DNA of 64,000 nucleotides from Methylocapsa sp. S129 (GCF_009765995.1 NZ_LMUI01000030.1:1-64000), one strand, 5' to 3'; shown: positions 16,590 through 25,706, counted from the first letter of the stretch. Translations and numbers: made by a program. The notes: generated by a model not told the origin, from the sequence alone.

Positions 16590-17366
16590 TTATTTTGAGC
16601 ACTCGCTCAAAATATCCCGCCCGCGAAGCTTGAGGCTGTTCATGATGAAAGGATAGAAATAATCCATCACCTGATCGTAGCCGGTCGTCGTAAAATGCAC
16701 GCCGTCATTGGCGCGGAATTGGACAAGGCGATTGTCGGCGTTGGGCAGATACGGCTTGTATTCGTCATCGCCGGCTTGCGACGACCAGGGTTTGACATAG
16801 GCGGCGAGCGGCGAACCGACATCGGCGACCGCGGCGGCGAACAGGCGGTTCTTGTTCCTCGCGTCCGCATTGGCGGCGGGATCGAGCATGACGGGCAGGC
16901 CGGCGACGAGGATCGACGCGCCGCCAGCGATGGCGTTGCGCACGAGGTCTTCGGCGAACGACTGGTAGCGGGTGTCAAAATCGGGCGCATCATATTCCGT
17001 CCTGACCCTTGAAGCGTCGACAATCGCCTGACGGTCATTGATCCCAAAAGAACCGACGAACAGATCGGGGCCGCCATCTTTGGCCATGGCACCCACTTCC
17101 GCCACCCAATTGAACTGATCGAGCCGGGCCAGCCCCGTGCCGTTCTTCGCCTTCCGGATCAATTTTATTCTATCGGCGAGACATTTGTCTTTTCCGAGGC
17201 GCCGGAACAGCGCCCCCCACAGCCCATCGGCCATGGAATCGCCGACAAAGGCGATGTGGACGGGGGCTGTTTCGGCCGCCATCGACGCGGGCGCGGACAG
17301 TCCCATCAATAGCGCAAACCCGACGCAAACCGCGCCAGCCCATAGAAATGGCGACTTGACCTTCAT
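16590..17366 (-). CDS. Exported SGNH-fold protein (second in operon)
   Basis: A 258-residue exported protein. A signal peptide (about 1-31, ending PASMAAE) is followed by IAFVGDSMADGLWGAL (block I), SFGINDRQAI (block III, with Ile-Asn-Asp for the usual Thr-Asn-Asp) and NDGVHFTTTGY, which supplies the Asp and His. The family overlaps DUF459-type esterases/acyltransferases. ATG 17366 has GGGGG upstream; the longer frame lacks a site. It ends only 8 bases before the large SGNH gene starts. Confidence 0.8.
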   Translation of the reverse strand: MKVKSPFLWAGAVCVGFALLMGLSAPASMAAETAPVHIAFVGDSMADGLWGALFRRLGKDKCLADRIKLIRKAKNGTGLARLDQFNWVAEVGAMAKDGGPDLFVGSFGINDRQAIVDASRVRTEYDAPDFDTRYQSFAEDLVRNAIAGGASILVAGLPVMLDPAANADARNKNRLFAAAVADVGSPLAAYVKPWSSQAGDDEYKPYLPNADNRLVQFRANDGVHFTTTGYDQVMDYFYPFIMNSLKLRGRDILSECSK

Positions 17367-17392
17367 TCTTTGCCCCCAATGGCAAACGAGCT

Positions 17393-18070
17393 TCAATTGG
17401 CCCCTGGCGCGACCTCCGGCGCTGGGGCGGGGGCGGCAGGGGCGGGCGGGTTCTTTTTCCTATGTCTATGCTTAACCGGTTTTCTCTTCTTGTTGTCCCT
17501 GATTACGGGCTGATTTTGATTGGAGGCCACAGTGACCACCGGAAATCCAGCCGCCGCGGCCGCTTTCTGCCACATCAGGGTGTAGCCGGCCATATTGAAA
17601 TGAACGCCTTCGGCGCCGCGCAAGGAGCGGTCGCAAATATCGGGGCCGCGCATGCTGACATAGATGACGCCGGTTCCCTCGAGTTCCTGGCGCAGATTGG
17701 CGTCCAGCTTGATGGCGTAAGCGTCCCAGGGCTTGAAGACGCAGGGCGGGCCGAGCCAGACCAGCTTGACGTCCTGCGCGGCGGCCGCGGCGAGAATGTC
17801 CTGCACGGGTTTCTTGACATCGACCGCGCCGCCGACGGCGTCATTCGTGCCAAGGCTCATGAACGCCGTCGTGCCGCGCGGCAATTGCCGGATTTGTTCG
17901 AGAATCTGGCCGCCGTGAATGGCGATGCTGAGTTTGGCGAGCGAGGGGAGTTTGGCCGCCCATGACACGCCGACGCCCAGGCTGTCGCCAATGATTTCGC
18001 CGCCCGCCATGGCGGCGGACGGAAGCGCAATAAGAACCGCGACGCCAAAGGCCAGACTGCGAAGGGACAT
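17393..18070 (-). CDS. Exported SGNH-fold protein (first in operon)
   Basis: A 225-residue exported protein with a short signal peptide (1-22). Block I is GEIIGDSLGVGVSW, block III is MSLGTNDAVGG, and GVHFNMAGY carries the C-terminal histidine. The last 40 residues are a basic and proline-rich tail (KKRKPVKHRHRKKN, then Pro/Ala repeats), perhaps for binding an anionic polymer or wall. It is the promoter-proximal gene of the four-gene MBOAT/SGNH operon; the next start is about 27 bases after its stop. Confidence 0.8.
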   Translation of the reverse strand: MSLRSLAFGVAVLIALPSAAMAGGEIIGDSLGVGVSWAAKLPSLAKLSIAIHGGQILEQIRQLPRGTTAFMSLGTNDAVGGAVDVKKPVQDILAAAAAQDVKLVWLGPPCVFKPWDAYAIKLDANLRQELEGTGVIYVSMRGPDICDRSLRGAEGVHFNMAGYTLMWQKAAAAAGFPVVTVASNQNQPVIRDNKKRKPVKHRHRKKNPPAPAAPAPAPEVAPGAN

Positions 18071-18249
18071 GGAGACAACCGAAAGATTTGCGATCGTTCA
18101 TGAGTAGGTCAGTATGGTTAATGAGTCACTAATTCCCTTGCGCAATTCCGGCGTCGACGCGCCTTGTTTTCTTGGCGGAGCCGGCTTGCGGCAGGGCGGC
18201 TTTTCGCGCGAAGGTTCCTTGCTTTCCCTCGTCATTTTGAGTCGCCCGA

Positions 18250-18780
18250 TTGACCTCTCGTCTCCTTTCGATCCTCCGTGTCCGCGCCGCGGCGGGCCAT
18301 CGCGCGCGCGGCTGGCTGACGGCCGGCGATCTGCGCATTCCCTGCGCGCTCGGCCCGGCCGGAATCGTCCGGCGCAAGCGCGAGGGCGACGGCGGCACGC
18401 CGGCGGGGCGGTTTGCTCTGCTATGGGCGTTCTATCGCCCGGATCGCAAGCGTCCTGCCGCGGGCGGCGTTCCGCTGCGCGTTTTGCGGCGCGACGCGGG
18501 CTGGTGCGAGGATTCCCGCAGTCCTTGCTATAATAGAGCCGTGCGGCTGCCCTTTTCGCTCGCCTGCGATTCGATGTGGCGCGCCGACCATCTCTACGAT
18601 CTGACCTTCGTGCTCGACTATAATTTCACGCGACGCCAGAAGGGCGCGGGCAGCGCGATCTTCTTCCATCTCGCGCGGCCGGGGCTGACCCCGACGGCCG
18701 GCTGCGTGGCGATCCACGCCGCCGATATGCGCCGGCTGGCGCCAAGATTATCGGCCGGGGCGACGATGTGGATAGGTTAG
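18250..18780 (+). CDS. L,D-transpeptidase family protein (YkuD-like)
   Basis: A 176-residue protein matching the compact YkuD-type family. The catalytic motif is visible as FFHLARPGLTPTAGCVAIHA, with His140 and nucleophile Cys152. KREGDGGTPAGRFALL and NRAVRLPF are further family signatures. Such enzymes form 3-3 peptidoglycan cross-links or attach proteins to peptidoglycan. The frame starts at TTG 18250 without a good ribosome-binding site and no signal peptide is predicted, so the N-terminus is uncertain. It converges with yggS. Confidence 0.8.
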   Translation: MTSRLLSILRVRAAAGHRARGWLTAGDLRIPCALGPAGIVRRKREGDGGTPAGRFALLWAFYRPDRKRPAAGGVPLRVLRRDAGWCEDSRSPCYNRAVRLPFSLACDSMWRADHLYDLTFVLDYNFTRRQKGAGSAIFFHLARPGLTPTAGCVAIHAADMRRLAPRLSAGATMWIG

Positions 18781-18783
18781 GGC

Positions 18784-19488
18784 TCAGGCCCGCGAACCAA
18801 AGATCGCGCTGCCGACGCGCACATAAGTCGCGCCGAGTTGCACTGCGAGTTCCCAATCGGCGCTCATGCCCATCGACAATTCGGCGATGCCGCAGCGTTT
18901 GGCGATCATTCCCAGAAGCGCGAAATGCGGCGAGGCCTGTTCGTCGACGGGCGGAATGCACATCAGGCCGGCGATCTCCAGCCCGTATTTTTCGCGACAT
19001 AGCGCGATGAATGCGTCGGCGTCGCGGGGGGCGACGCCCGCCTTCTGCGGCTCCGCGCCGGTATTCACTTGCACGAACAGGCGCGGTCTTTTGCCTGCTT
19101 TGGCCATGGCTTCGGCGAGGGCGGCGGCGATCTTTTCGCGATCGATCGTCTGAATGACGTCGAACGCCTCGACCGCCTCCCGCGCCTTATTGCTTTGCAG
19201 CGGGCCGATCAGATGAAGCTCGATTGCCTTGCCGAGCCGGTTGGCGCGGGTGCGCAGATCACGCCATTTGGGCTGCGCTTCCTGCACGCGGTTTTCACCA
19301 AACAGCCTTTGGTCGCCTTCTTCGATCGTCGGCCAGACTTCATCGGCCGAAAAGGTCTTCGAAACCGCGATGAGGCGCACGGAAGCAGGGTCGCGCCCGC
19401 AATCGGCTGCGCGCCGGGCGATGGCCTGGCGAAGCTGGCGCAGGCGCGATAAAGCGTCGCTATCGCCAAATGAACCTTCTGCGGTCAA
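18784..19488 (-). CDS. yggS: YggS family pyridoxal phosphate homeostasis protein
   Basis: A 234-residue PLP-binding protein (PLPBP/YggS). The PLP-lysine segment is VRLIAVSKTFSADEV, followed by FGENRVQEA, LHLIGPLQSNKAR, LFVQVNTG and the phosphate-binding LSMGMSADWELAVQLGATYVRVGSAIFG. It keeps vitamin B6 pools balanced and has no known catalytic reaction. The start is a TTG at 19488 with GGAG 8 bases upstream; no ATG or GTG lies before the conserved region. Confidence 0.93.
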   Translation of the reverse strand: MTAEGSFGDSDALSRLRQLRQAIARRAADCGRDPASVRLIAVSKTFSADEVWPTIEEGDQRLFGENRVQEAQPKWRDLRTRANRLGKAIELHLIGPLQSNKAREAVEAFDVIQTIDREKIAAALAEAMAKAGKRPRLFVQVNTGAEPQKAGVAPRDADAFIALCREKYGLEIAGLMCIPPVDEQASPHFALLGMIAKRCGIAELSMGMSADWELAVQLGATYVRVGSAIFGSRA

Positions 19489-19656
19489 TGAGATCGCTCC
19501 TTACGCGCTTGACGCCCCAAGCCCCTTCCCCTATAGACCGCCGACCCAAGAAGCCACGATTGGATTGGCGCCGGGACGCTTTTATCAAGCGGCCCCTTAA
19601 GGCGTTGATTGGTTGGGCTCTTTACCAAATCCCATTTGCTTAGGGGAAGTCGCGAG

Positions 19657-19959
19657 ATGTCACGCCGCTGCGAATTGACCGGCAAGGCCGTTCAGACCGG
19701 CAATAAGGTCAGTCATTCCAATCATAAGACGCGCACGCGCTTCTTGCCGAACCTGTGCAATGTGACGCTGATTTCCGATTCGCTGGCGCGCTCCGTGCGT
19801 CTGCGCGTCGCGGCGGCGGCCCTGCGCTCAGTCGAGCACCGCGGCGGCCTCGACGCCTTCCTGATCAAGGCGCATGACGGCGATCTGTCGCAGGGCGCGA
19901 TCATCCTGAAGCGCGAAATCAAGAAGAAGATCGCCGAAGCGGCCGCCGCGGCGGCCTGA
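19657..19959 (+). CDS. rpmB: 50S ribosomal protein L28
   Basis: A 100-residue L28 protein, beginning [20 protein letters not shown] with the conserved [13 protein letters not shown] motif. ATG 19657 follows GGGGAAG by 8 bases; 16 upstream codons are rejected. L28 is an early-assembling large-subunit protein near the exit region. The C-terminus is alanine-rich. It is transcribed alone and is followed by a convergent VapC toxin gene 38 bases later. Confidence 0.97.
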   Translation: MSRRCELTGKAVQTGNKVSHSNHKTRTRFLPNLCNVTLISDSLARSVRLRVAAAALRSVEHRGGLDAFLIKAHDGDLSQGAIILKREIKKKIAEAAAAAA

Positions 19960-19997
19960 GGCTTTCGACCGCGTCGCACCCTCGCCGCCTTCCATTT

Positions 19998-20414
19998 TCA
20001 ACGAAATGGGTTGACGATGGCGACGCCGTCGATTTCGCGGCCGTGGCTCATGTCTTCCGTATAGAGTTCACGGCAACCGAGCGCGCGCGCGGCGGCTATG
20101 ATTGCGCTATCCCAATATGAAAAGCCATGCGCGGCGCGAATCTCCAGCGCGCCCCTGATGACCGCGATTGTATTGTCCTGCACGGGGAAGCGCAGCCACG
20201 CCTCGATCAGGCCGGCGGCCATATCGTGCGGCAATGCGTCGGGGCGCGTGGCGCGGGTCGCCTGCACATAGAATTCCTGCAAAACCTGAACCGAGAGACC
20301 ACAATCTTCCTGTTCCAGGAGCGCTATCGCGCGCCGCCGTTTCGGCTCCTCATCGGCGGCGCGGCTGATCGAATAGAGGAGGATGTTCGTATCGAGAAAC
20401 CGCCGCGCGCTCAT
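19998..20414 (-). CDS. vapC: VapC family PIN-domain toxin
   Basis: A 138-residue PIN-domain ribonuclease. The acidic residues of the active site are seen in FLDTNILLYS, LQEFYVQ, WDSAIIAAA and LYTEDM. VapC toxins cleave RNA, often tRNA, when freed from their antitoxin. The start overlaps the stop of the antitoxin gene as ATGA (20411-20414), the usual vapBC arrangement. The conserved Asp, Glu and Asp residues are intact, so the toxin is probably functional. Confidence 0.9.
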   Translation of the reverse strand: MSARRFLDTNILLYSISRAADEEPKRRRAIALLEQEDCGLSVQVLQEFYVQATRATRPDALPHDMAAGLIEAWLRFPVQDNTIAVIRGALEIRAAHGFSYWDSAIIAAARALGCRELYTEDMSHGREIDGVAIVNPFR

Positions 20415-20647
20415 GAATTGCGCGCGTGCGCTTCCTCGCGGGAGAGCCGATCGTCGGCTCTGAAGGATTGAATGGCTTCGCGAATTCGCGCTTCTTGCTT
20501 CTTCAAACGCGCCGGCTCGGTTTCGCTGGCCGCAACTTCGACGAGAAACTCTTTGACCAGCGCCGAGACCGAGGTGTCGTGCGCCGCGGCGTGGATGCGC
20601 GCGCGGCGGTAGGTTTCGTCGTCAAGTGTTACTGTGATATTCTTCAT
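20411..20647 (-). CDS. vapB: VapB-like antitoxin (ribbon-helix-helix)
   Basis: A 78-residue protein with an N-terminal ribbon-helix-helix DNA-binding fold (KNITVTLDDETYRRARIHAA, then SVSALVKEFLVEV) and a charged C-terminal tail expected to wrap the toxin. It neutralises VapC and represses the operon. An inverted repeat immediately upstream of the start (20650-20675) is the probable operator. Confidence 0.85.
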   Translation of the reverse strand: MKNITVTLDDETYRRARIHAAAHDTSVSALVKEFLVEVAASETEPARLKKQEARIREAIQSFRADDRLSREEAHARNS

Positions 20648-20649
20648 AT

Positions 20650-20675
20650 TCTCACAGTAATAAGGTTATGAGAAC
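20650..20675 (-). promoter_or_regulatory. Probable vapBC operator
   Basis: TTCTCA and TGAGAA form a 6-bp inverted repeat separated by 14 bases, directly before the antitoxin start. On the minus strand TTGACC lies just upstream of it, a plausible -35 element. Binding by the ribbon-helix-helix antitoxin is inferred from position and symmetry. Confidence 0.4.
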
Positions 20676-20771
20676 CGGTCAAGCCGCTTCCCTGCCGTCT
20701 GCATCGGCCACGTAGGCGAGCGAACGCGGCGGTCGTTGTGCGGCGGGCTTGAGGCCGAACAGCGGCCTCAG

Positions 20772-20984
20772 CTACGCGATGCGGCGCACCGTCTCGTAAG
20801 TCAGGACGCAACTTGCCGCCGTCGCCGCGATCGTGAGCGCCGCCTCGCCCCAGGCCGGCAGGCCGAGGCCGCGCAGCGCGAAAGCGGTCGCGATGATCGT
20901 GGTCTGATGCACGATGTAGAAGGGAAACACCGCTTCGGTCAGATAGGCGCGCGCCGGCGCGTCGCGCTGGTGCGCAAGGGCGGT
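20772..20984 (-). pseudogene. C-terminal remnant of an acyltransferase-3 membrane protein
   Basis: One minus-strand frame reads YLTEAVFPFYIVHQTTII, followed by a hydrophobic helix, GLGLPAWGEAALTIAATAAS and LTYETVRRIA with a stop at 20772. This is the characteristic end of acyltransferase-3/OpgC-like membrane proteins. An in-frame TGA at 20985-20987 stops the frame upstream, so about 300 N-terminal residues are missing. The break coincides with the shortened 5' end of the LytTR gene on the opposite strand. Confidence 0.7.
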
Positions 20985-20996
20985 TCATGGCCGGAC

Positions 20997-21614
20997 ATGG
21001 CGATACGCATACGCGTCGGCGGCCTCTGCGCGCTGTTCGTCCTGGCCCATATCCTCGGCATGGTCGCGCTGCGCAAGCTCGCCTTGTTGGGCGTCGGGTT
21101 GAGCTACAGCTACAGCTTCAATTTCGCGACCGACGCGCCTTACGAATTGCGCAAGGATATCGTCTCCGCCTTGCTCATCGGCCTCGCGTTTTGGTTTCAC
21201 GACCGTCCCGCGCCGACGCCCGTGCCGGATCGCGATGACGTCGCACCACGGCCGGACGATCACGCCAAGGCGCCTAACCCCGTTTTGTGGCTGCGCGACG
21301 GGGCGACGAGCATCCGAATCGACGCCCGCGACATTATCTGGGTCGCGTCCGCCGGCAATTATGTGGAGTTCAGCCTCGCCGCCCGGCGCCATCTGGTGCG
21401 CGGCACGCTGGCGGGCGAGGAGGCGCGGCTTCTACCTTTCGGCCTCGCGCGCGTGCACCGCACGCGTCTCGCCAACCTGAACCATGCCATCGCGGTCGAG
21501 CCGCGCCCGTCAGGCGATTTCGCCTTGCGCACGGATACGGGCGAAATCCTGATCGGCAGCCGGCGCTACGGGGAGGCGGTGGCGGGACTGCGCGGCGCGG
21601 GGGCGGAAGGATGA
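20997..21614 (+). CDS. LytTR DNA-binding regulator with shortened membrane domain
   Basis: A 205-residue frame. The C-terminal 100 residues form a LytTR DNA-binding domain (LWLRDGATSIRIDARDIIWV, ASAGNYVEFS, ARVHRTRLANLNHA). The N-terminal part has two hydrophobic segments (VGGLCALFVLAHILGMVAL and DIVSALLIGLAFWF). Membrane LytTR regulators of this type usually have about four segments, so the first part seems lost. ATG 20997 is the best start after the deletion point; upstream codons are antisense to the acyltransferase remnant. Function may be retained or lost. Confidence 0.6.
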   Translation: MAIRIRVGGLCALFVLAHILGMVALRKLALLGVGLSYSYSFNFATDAPYELRKDIVSALLIGLAFWFHDRPAPTPVPDRDDVAPRPDDHAKAPNPVLWLRDGATSIRIDARDIIWVASAGNYVEFSLAARRHLVRGTLAGEEARLLPFGLARVHRTRLANLNHAIAVEPRPSGDFALRTDTGEILIGSRRYGEAVAGLRGAGAEG

Positions 21615-21674
21615 GGCTTGCGCCTGTCTTTCGCCAGACGCTGCGCTGCCTGCGCATGCCGCAATATCTCGCCC

Positions 21675-22307
21675 TCAGCCGCCTGAGAAGGCGATCAGGT
21701 TCCCGTCCGGGTCTTCCACGATGAACGTGCGGGCGCCCCATGGCTCCGTCTTCAGGGTTTGATGGAAGGCGACGCCGGTAGCTTGATATTCCAGGAACAG
21801 CGGCTTGGAATCATCGAGAACGATTGTCGCCGATAATAAATGCTCCGAAGCCCTGAGGCGCGCATCGAATATCGGGTTGTCGACGTGCCGAAGGTTCAGC
21901 CGCGCCGCATCGCGGAACACCTGACCGTAGAACGGCGGATCGCCATAGACGAACCGGACCTTGAAGCCGAGTTTCTCGGTATAGAAATCGCAGGACTTCT
22001 TGATGTCGGCGACGAACAGCTGAGGCTCGGCGGCGGCGAAGAAGGGCCTTGAAGTTTCCTGGATGGTTGAGGCCGTCATGGCGTCGATCCCTTTCTTCAG
22101 CGCCTGCCAGTTCTCGAATCCGAATTTTCTCGCGACCAGCTCCTGCGCGTCGCTGAGCTTGAAATCGCGCTCAAGGATCTGCCGGTCGCTCAGGTCGCGA
22201 TATCGAGCCAACGCCGATCTGATCTGCGCCGCGACAGGATAATATCCGTCGCGATGCCATCGCAGATATAGCTTGGCTTGCTTCTTCAGGTTTTCGAAAT
22301 TTGGCAC
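21675..22307 (-). CDS. VOC (glyoxalase/bleomycin-resistance) protein with N-terminal helical domain
   Basis: A 210-residue protein. Residues 1-75 are a helical domain (NLKKQAKLYLRWHRDGYYPV, KFGFENWQALKKG) also found at the start of ankyrin-like and other proteins. Residues 90-210 form a VOC fold (AAAEPQLFVADIKKSCDFYT, LGFKV, TFIVEDPDGNLIAFSG). VOC proteins include metal-dependent lyases, dioxygenases and drug-binding resistance proteins; the metal ligands and substrate cannot be settled. The start is a GTG at 22307 without a clear ribosome-binding site. Confidence 0.75.
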   Translation of the reverse strand: MPNFENLKKQAKLYLRWHRDGYYPVAAQIRSALARYRDLSDRQILERDFKLSDAQELVARKFGFENWQALKKGIDAMTASTIQETSRPFFAAAEPQLFVADIKKSCDFYTEKLGFKVRFVYGDPPFYGQVFRDAARLNLRHVDNPIFDARLRASEHLLSATIVLDDSKPLFLEYQATGVAFHQTLKTEPWGARTFIVEDPDGNLIAFSGG

Positions 22308-22466
22308 GGGCGCGCTACAGTTGATGTGTCGTAGGCGGGCAATGCCCCTCCGGCCCGAAAGCCGATGCGCCCTACAGCAGCGGCGTTAAGCTACCTCGGC
22401 TGCAGATTACCGGTCAAGACATCGGGATGACGACCAATCCGCGCGCCGCCAATAGCACATCGACTG

Positions 22467-22496
22467 TTGATTTTGTCGAACACCGCGCATTATAAT
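22467..22496 (+). promoter_or_regulatory. Sigma-70-type promoter of hicAB
   Basis: TTGATT at 22467-22472 and a perfect TATAAT at 22491-22496 are separated by 18 bases. The -10 box sits in a symmetrical stretch (GCGCATTATAATACGCAT), which may also be the HicB operator. The predicted start of transcription is about 20 bases before the hicA start codon. Confidence 0.55.
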
Positions 22497-22522
22497 ACGC
22501 ATTACGATGTGCGGGCCCGACC

Positions 22523-22708
22523 TTGGAAACGAACACTCGCAAGATTGTCGTCCGACTGGAGCGTGAGAACTGGTCGAACGTCGGCGGCGGCAACCACGAC
22601 AAGTTCGCAAATCCCAATCGCGAAGGCGTGCTGATCATTGTGCCGCGCCATCGCGTCGTTTCGCCGGGCGTGGCGCGCGACATCGCCAAGAAGGCCGGTT
22701 GGGTCTGA
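22523..22708 (+). CDS. hicA: HicA family toxin (mRNA interferase)
   Basis: A 61-residue HicA toxin with a double-stranded-RNA-binding-like fold. VRLERENWSNVGGGNHDKF contains the catalytic histidine, followed by LIIVPRHRVVSPGVARDIAK. HicA cleaves mRNA without needing ribosomes. The start is TTG 22523, which gives the standard HicA length; no in-frame ATG or GTG precedes it. hicB follows after 12 bases. Unlike the copy at 9.8 kb, this toxin is intact. Confidence 0.85.
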   Translation: METNTRKIVVRLERENWSNVGGGNHDKFANPNREGVLIIVPRHRVVSPGVARDIAKKAGWV

Positions 22709-22720
22709 CAGGAGAAGACG

Positions 22721-23125
22721 ATGACTGACTATGTCGGAATCATCGACGAGAGCGAGGGAAACTGGGGCGTGCGTTTTCCTGATTTACCCGGCTGCTACGG
22801 CGCGGGCGTCAGCGCTGACGACGCCATCCGCGATGCCGCCTCGGCCGCGCGTGAATGGATCGAGCATCAGACCATTGGAGCAAAAACTTTGCCCCCGGCG
22901 CGCACGGCCGCCGACATTCTCGCGTCCGGCGATATCGACATTGCGGCGGGCGAAGCGGCGGTGATCATTCCCGTCATGATTGACGATGGCCGTACGGTGC
23001 GCGCGAATCTGACATTCGACGCCGGGCTCCTACGCGCCATCGATGCCGCGGCCAATCAACGCGGATTGACGCGCTCGGGGTTTCTGGCGAGCGCCGCGCG
23101 GGAGAAAATCGCGGCGCGGCGCTAA
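22721..23125 (+). CDS. hicB: HicB family antitoxin
   Basis: A 134-residue HicB antitoxin. The HicB fold is seen in YVGIIDESEGNWGVRFPDLPG followed by SADDAIRDAASAAREW, and the C-terminal ribbon-helix-helix region is NLTFDAGLLRAIDAAANQRG. It neutralises HicA and probably represses the promoter upstream. ATG 22721 has AGGAGA upstream. It differs strongly from the HicB at 9.4 kb, so the two pairs are not recent duplicates. Confidence 0.9.
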   Translation: MTDYVGIIDESEGNWGVRFPDLPGCYGAGVSADDAIRDAASAAREWIEHQTIGAKTLPPARTAADILASGDIDIAAGEAAVIIPVMIDDGRTVRANLTFDAGLLRAIDAAANQRGLTRSGFLASAAREKIAARR

Positions 23126-23151
23126 CGACGCCGCGCGCAACAATCGATCGC

Positions 23152-25095
23152 TCACGCCGCCTTCGTTCTCGCCCGCATCGGCCGGCCCTGCTTGACCGGC
23201 GCTGCGCTTTGCGCCGCCGATTCGTCGAACAATTCGGCGAGCTTCTCCGTCATCGCCCCGCCGAGCTCCTCGGCGTCGACGATAGTGACCGCGCGGCGGT
23301 AATAGCGCGTCACGTCATGGCCGATGCCAATGGCGATCAGTTCGACCGGCGAGCGGGTTTCGATTTCCTCGATGATATAGCGCAAATGACGCTCGAGATA
23401 ATTGCCTGAATTGACCGATAGTGTGGAATCGTCGACCGGCGCGCCGTCCGAAATCATCATCAGGATACGGCGCTGCTCGGAGCGTCCAAGCAGGCGCTGA
23501 TGCGCCCAGTCGAGCGCCTCGCCGTCGATGTTTTCTTTTAGCAGGCCCTCGCGCATCATCAAGCCGAGGTTCTTGCGCGCGCGCCGCCATGGTGCGTCGG
23601 CGCTCTTGTAGATGAGGTGGCGCAGGTCGTTGAGACGGCCGGGCGCCGGCGGCTTGCCGGCCTGCAGCCAGGCTTCGCGCGCCTGTCCGCCCTTCCAGGC
23701 GCGGGTCGTGAATCCGAGAATCTCCACCTTGACGCCGCAGCGCTCCAGCGTGCGCGCCAATATGTCGGCGCAGGTCGCCGCCACCGTGATCGGGCGTCCG
23801 CGCATCGAGCCGGAATTGTCGATCAGCAGCGTCACCACCGTGTCGCGAAAATCCATGTCCTTCTCACGCTTGAAGGACAGCGGCTGCTGCGAATCGATGA
23901 TGACGCGCGACAGGCGCGCGGGATCGAGCATGCCCTCTTCGAGGTCGAATTCCCACGAACGATTCTGTTGCGCCATCAGCCGGCGCTGCAGGCGGTTGGC
24001 GAGGCGTGAGACGACGCTGGACAGATTCTGCAATTGCTTGTCGAGATAATCGCGCAGGCGCTGCAATTCCTCGGGCTCGCAAAGATCCTCGGCGTTGGTG
24101 ATCTCGTCGAATTTCGTGGTGAAAGCCTTATAGTCGGGGCCGCGCCGGTCATTGCCCGAGGAGGGCGACGGCTTGCTCTCGGCCGCCTCGTCGGCCTCGC
24201 CAGCCTCCGCTTCATCGGGAAATTCGCCGGACGGCGCATCGGCCGCCTCCATCGCGCCTTCCTCGATTTCGTCGGAAGCATCGTCGGACGCCTCCATATC
24301 CATCTTGTCGGTCGACTGCTCTTCCTCGCTCTCGCCATCGGCGCCGTCTGCGTCGTCGGGGGGCGCATCCTCGCCCGATTCGCCCTCTTCGTCGTCCGCG
24401 TCGGCGGGCGAATCGCTGGCCATATCGAGCGAGGCGAGCAATTTATGGATCGATTTGGCGAAAGCGCGCTGATCGAGGATCGACGCGTCGAGCCGATTGA
24501 GCTCGCCGCCTGCCTTCTCCTCGATGTAAGGGCGCCAGAGATCGACGATTTTTTGCGCGGCCGCGGGCGGCTGCAGCCCGGTCAGGCGCTCGCGCACCAT
24601 CATCGCCACGGCATCGTCGAGCGGCGCGTCGGCGCGGTCGGTGACTTCGGCGTAAGGTCCGCGATGGAACCGATCGTCGAGCATGGCGGTCAGATTGGAG
24701 GCGACGCCCTCCATGCGGCGCGCGCCGATCGCTTCGACGCGCGCCTGTTCGACCGCGTCGAACAGGCCGCGCGCAGCCTGATTTTGCGGCGCAAACCGGC
24801 GATGAACCGCCTCGTCATGACAGGCGAGCCGCAAAGCCATGGAATCGGCGAGGCCGCGCAGGATCGCCGCCTCGCGCGGATTGGGTTTACGCGGCGGCTC
24901 CGGCAGGCGCGCCTTGGCGCCGTCCGGGCCGCCGACCAGCGAAGGCTTGTCGGCGGCGAATGAGATTTCAAGCTCCGGATGCCTGGACATCGCCCGCGTG
25001 CATGAAGCGATCGCGCGCTTGAACGGCTCGTTCGGCGCTTCCGCCTTGCCGGCGGCTTTGCGATTGCTGGGCATTTTGATGTCGACGGGCGGCAT
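23152..25095 (-). CDS. cobT: Cobaltochelatase subunit CobT
   Basis: A 647-residue CobT, the VWA-domain subunit of the aerobic cobaltochelatase that works with CobS (AAA+ ring) and CobN to insert cobalt into hydrogenobyrinic acid a,c-diamide during B12 synthesis. The middle region (about 229-308) is highly acidic. The VWA domain from about 400 carries the MIDAS motif DNSGS at 426-430. The start at 25095 is preferred over an upstream extension and an ATG at 25074; it is about 62 bases after a flavin reductase gene. cobS lies just upstream; cobN is not in the window. Confidence 0.94.
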   Translation of the reverse strand: MPPVDIKMPSNRKAAGKAEAPNEPFKRAIASCTRAMSRHPELEISFAADKPSLVGGPDGAKARLPEPPRKPNPREAAILRGLADSMALRLACHDEAVHRRFAPQNQAARGLFDAVEQARVEAIGARRMEGVASNLTAMLDDRFHRGPYAEVTDRADAPLDDAVAMMVRERLTGLQPPAAAQKIVDLWRPYIEEKAGGELNRLDASILDQRAFAKSIHKLLASLDMASDSPADADDEEGESGEDAPPDDADGADGESEEEQSTDKMDMEASDDASDEIEEGAMEAADAPSGEFPDEAEAGEADEAAESKPSPSSGNDRRGPDYKAFTTKFDEITNAEDLCEPEELQRLRDYLDKQLQNLSSVVSRLANRLQRRLMAQQNRSWEFDLEEGMLDPARLSRVIIDSQQPLSFKREKDMDFRDTVVTLLIDNSGSMRGRPITVAATCADILARTLERCGVKVEILGFTTRAWKGGQAREAWLQAGKPPAPGRLNDLRHLIYKSADAPWRRARKNLGLMMREGLLKENIDGEALDWAHQRLLGRSEQRRILMMISDGAPVDDSTLSVNSGNYLERHLRYIIEEIETRSPVELIAIGIGHDVTRYYRRAVTIVDAEELGGAMTEKLAELFDESAAQSAAPVKQGRPMRARTKAA

Positions 25096-25156
25096 AGGGC
25101 TTTCGCTTGGGTCTGGGGCGGCGATCGTTCTCAAAATATAGGTATAGCCGACCCGA

Positions 25157-25684
25157 TTAGCCGCCGTCACCCCGGATGGCTCTGACGAAACAATCGAGAG
25201 CTTCCCGCAGAGCGGCCGCGAAACGGTTGTTGGCGATGATGGCCTGGGCGTCGATCGCCTGACTGGTCAGCGGCAAGGAGACGAAAGCCTCGGGAACCAG
25301 ACGCGCCGACATGGTCGCGAGCGTTTCCCGCAAGGCGGATTGGGCGTGAAACGCCCGCGGCGCGGTATTGACCAGCATGACCGGCTTGCTGGGAAAGACG
25401 TCGCTGCTGACCAGCCAGTCCAGCGCGTTTTTGAACGCGCCGGGCACGCCATGGGCATATTCGGGCATGGCGATGATGAGGCCCGCGCTTGATCCCACCA
25501 GCGCGCGCAACGCGACGGCGGCCGGCGGCGGCGCGTCCTCGTCAGGATTGAAATGGGGCAGGGCGGCGAGATCACGATAAAGGGTGATTTCTACGCTGGC
25601 GGGCGCAAGACGGCTCAGGGCCTCCAGCGCGGCGGTGTTGGTCGAGGCGGCGCGCAGGCTGCCGGAGAGGGCCAGAAGACGCAG
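25157..25684 (-). CDS. NADPH-dependent FMN reductase family protein, start codon damaged?
   Basis: The frame encodes a flavodoxin-like reductase of about 175 residues: [20 protein letters not shown] (FMN phosphate loop), [20 protein letters not shown] (conserved flavin-binding motif) and [10 protein letters not shown]. Such enzymes reduce FMN, quinones or metals with NAD(P)H. No ATG, GTG or TTG precedes the conserved region; the natural start position is a CTG at 25684, 22 bases from the edge of a composite repeat. Either CTG is used or the gene was damaged by repeat insertion. It separates cobS from cobT. Confidence 0.65.
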   Translation of the reverse strand: MRLLALSGSLRAASTNTAALEALSRLAPASVEITLYRDLAALPHFNPDEDAPPPAAVALRALVGSSAGLIIAMPEYAHGVPGAFKNALDWLVSSDVFPSKPVMLVNTAPRAFHAQSALRETLATMSARLVPEAFVSLPLTSQAIDAQAIIANNRFAAALREALDCFVRAIRGDGG

Positions 25685-25706
25685 AGGAGGAGCCTTTCGT
25701 CTGACC

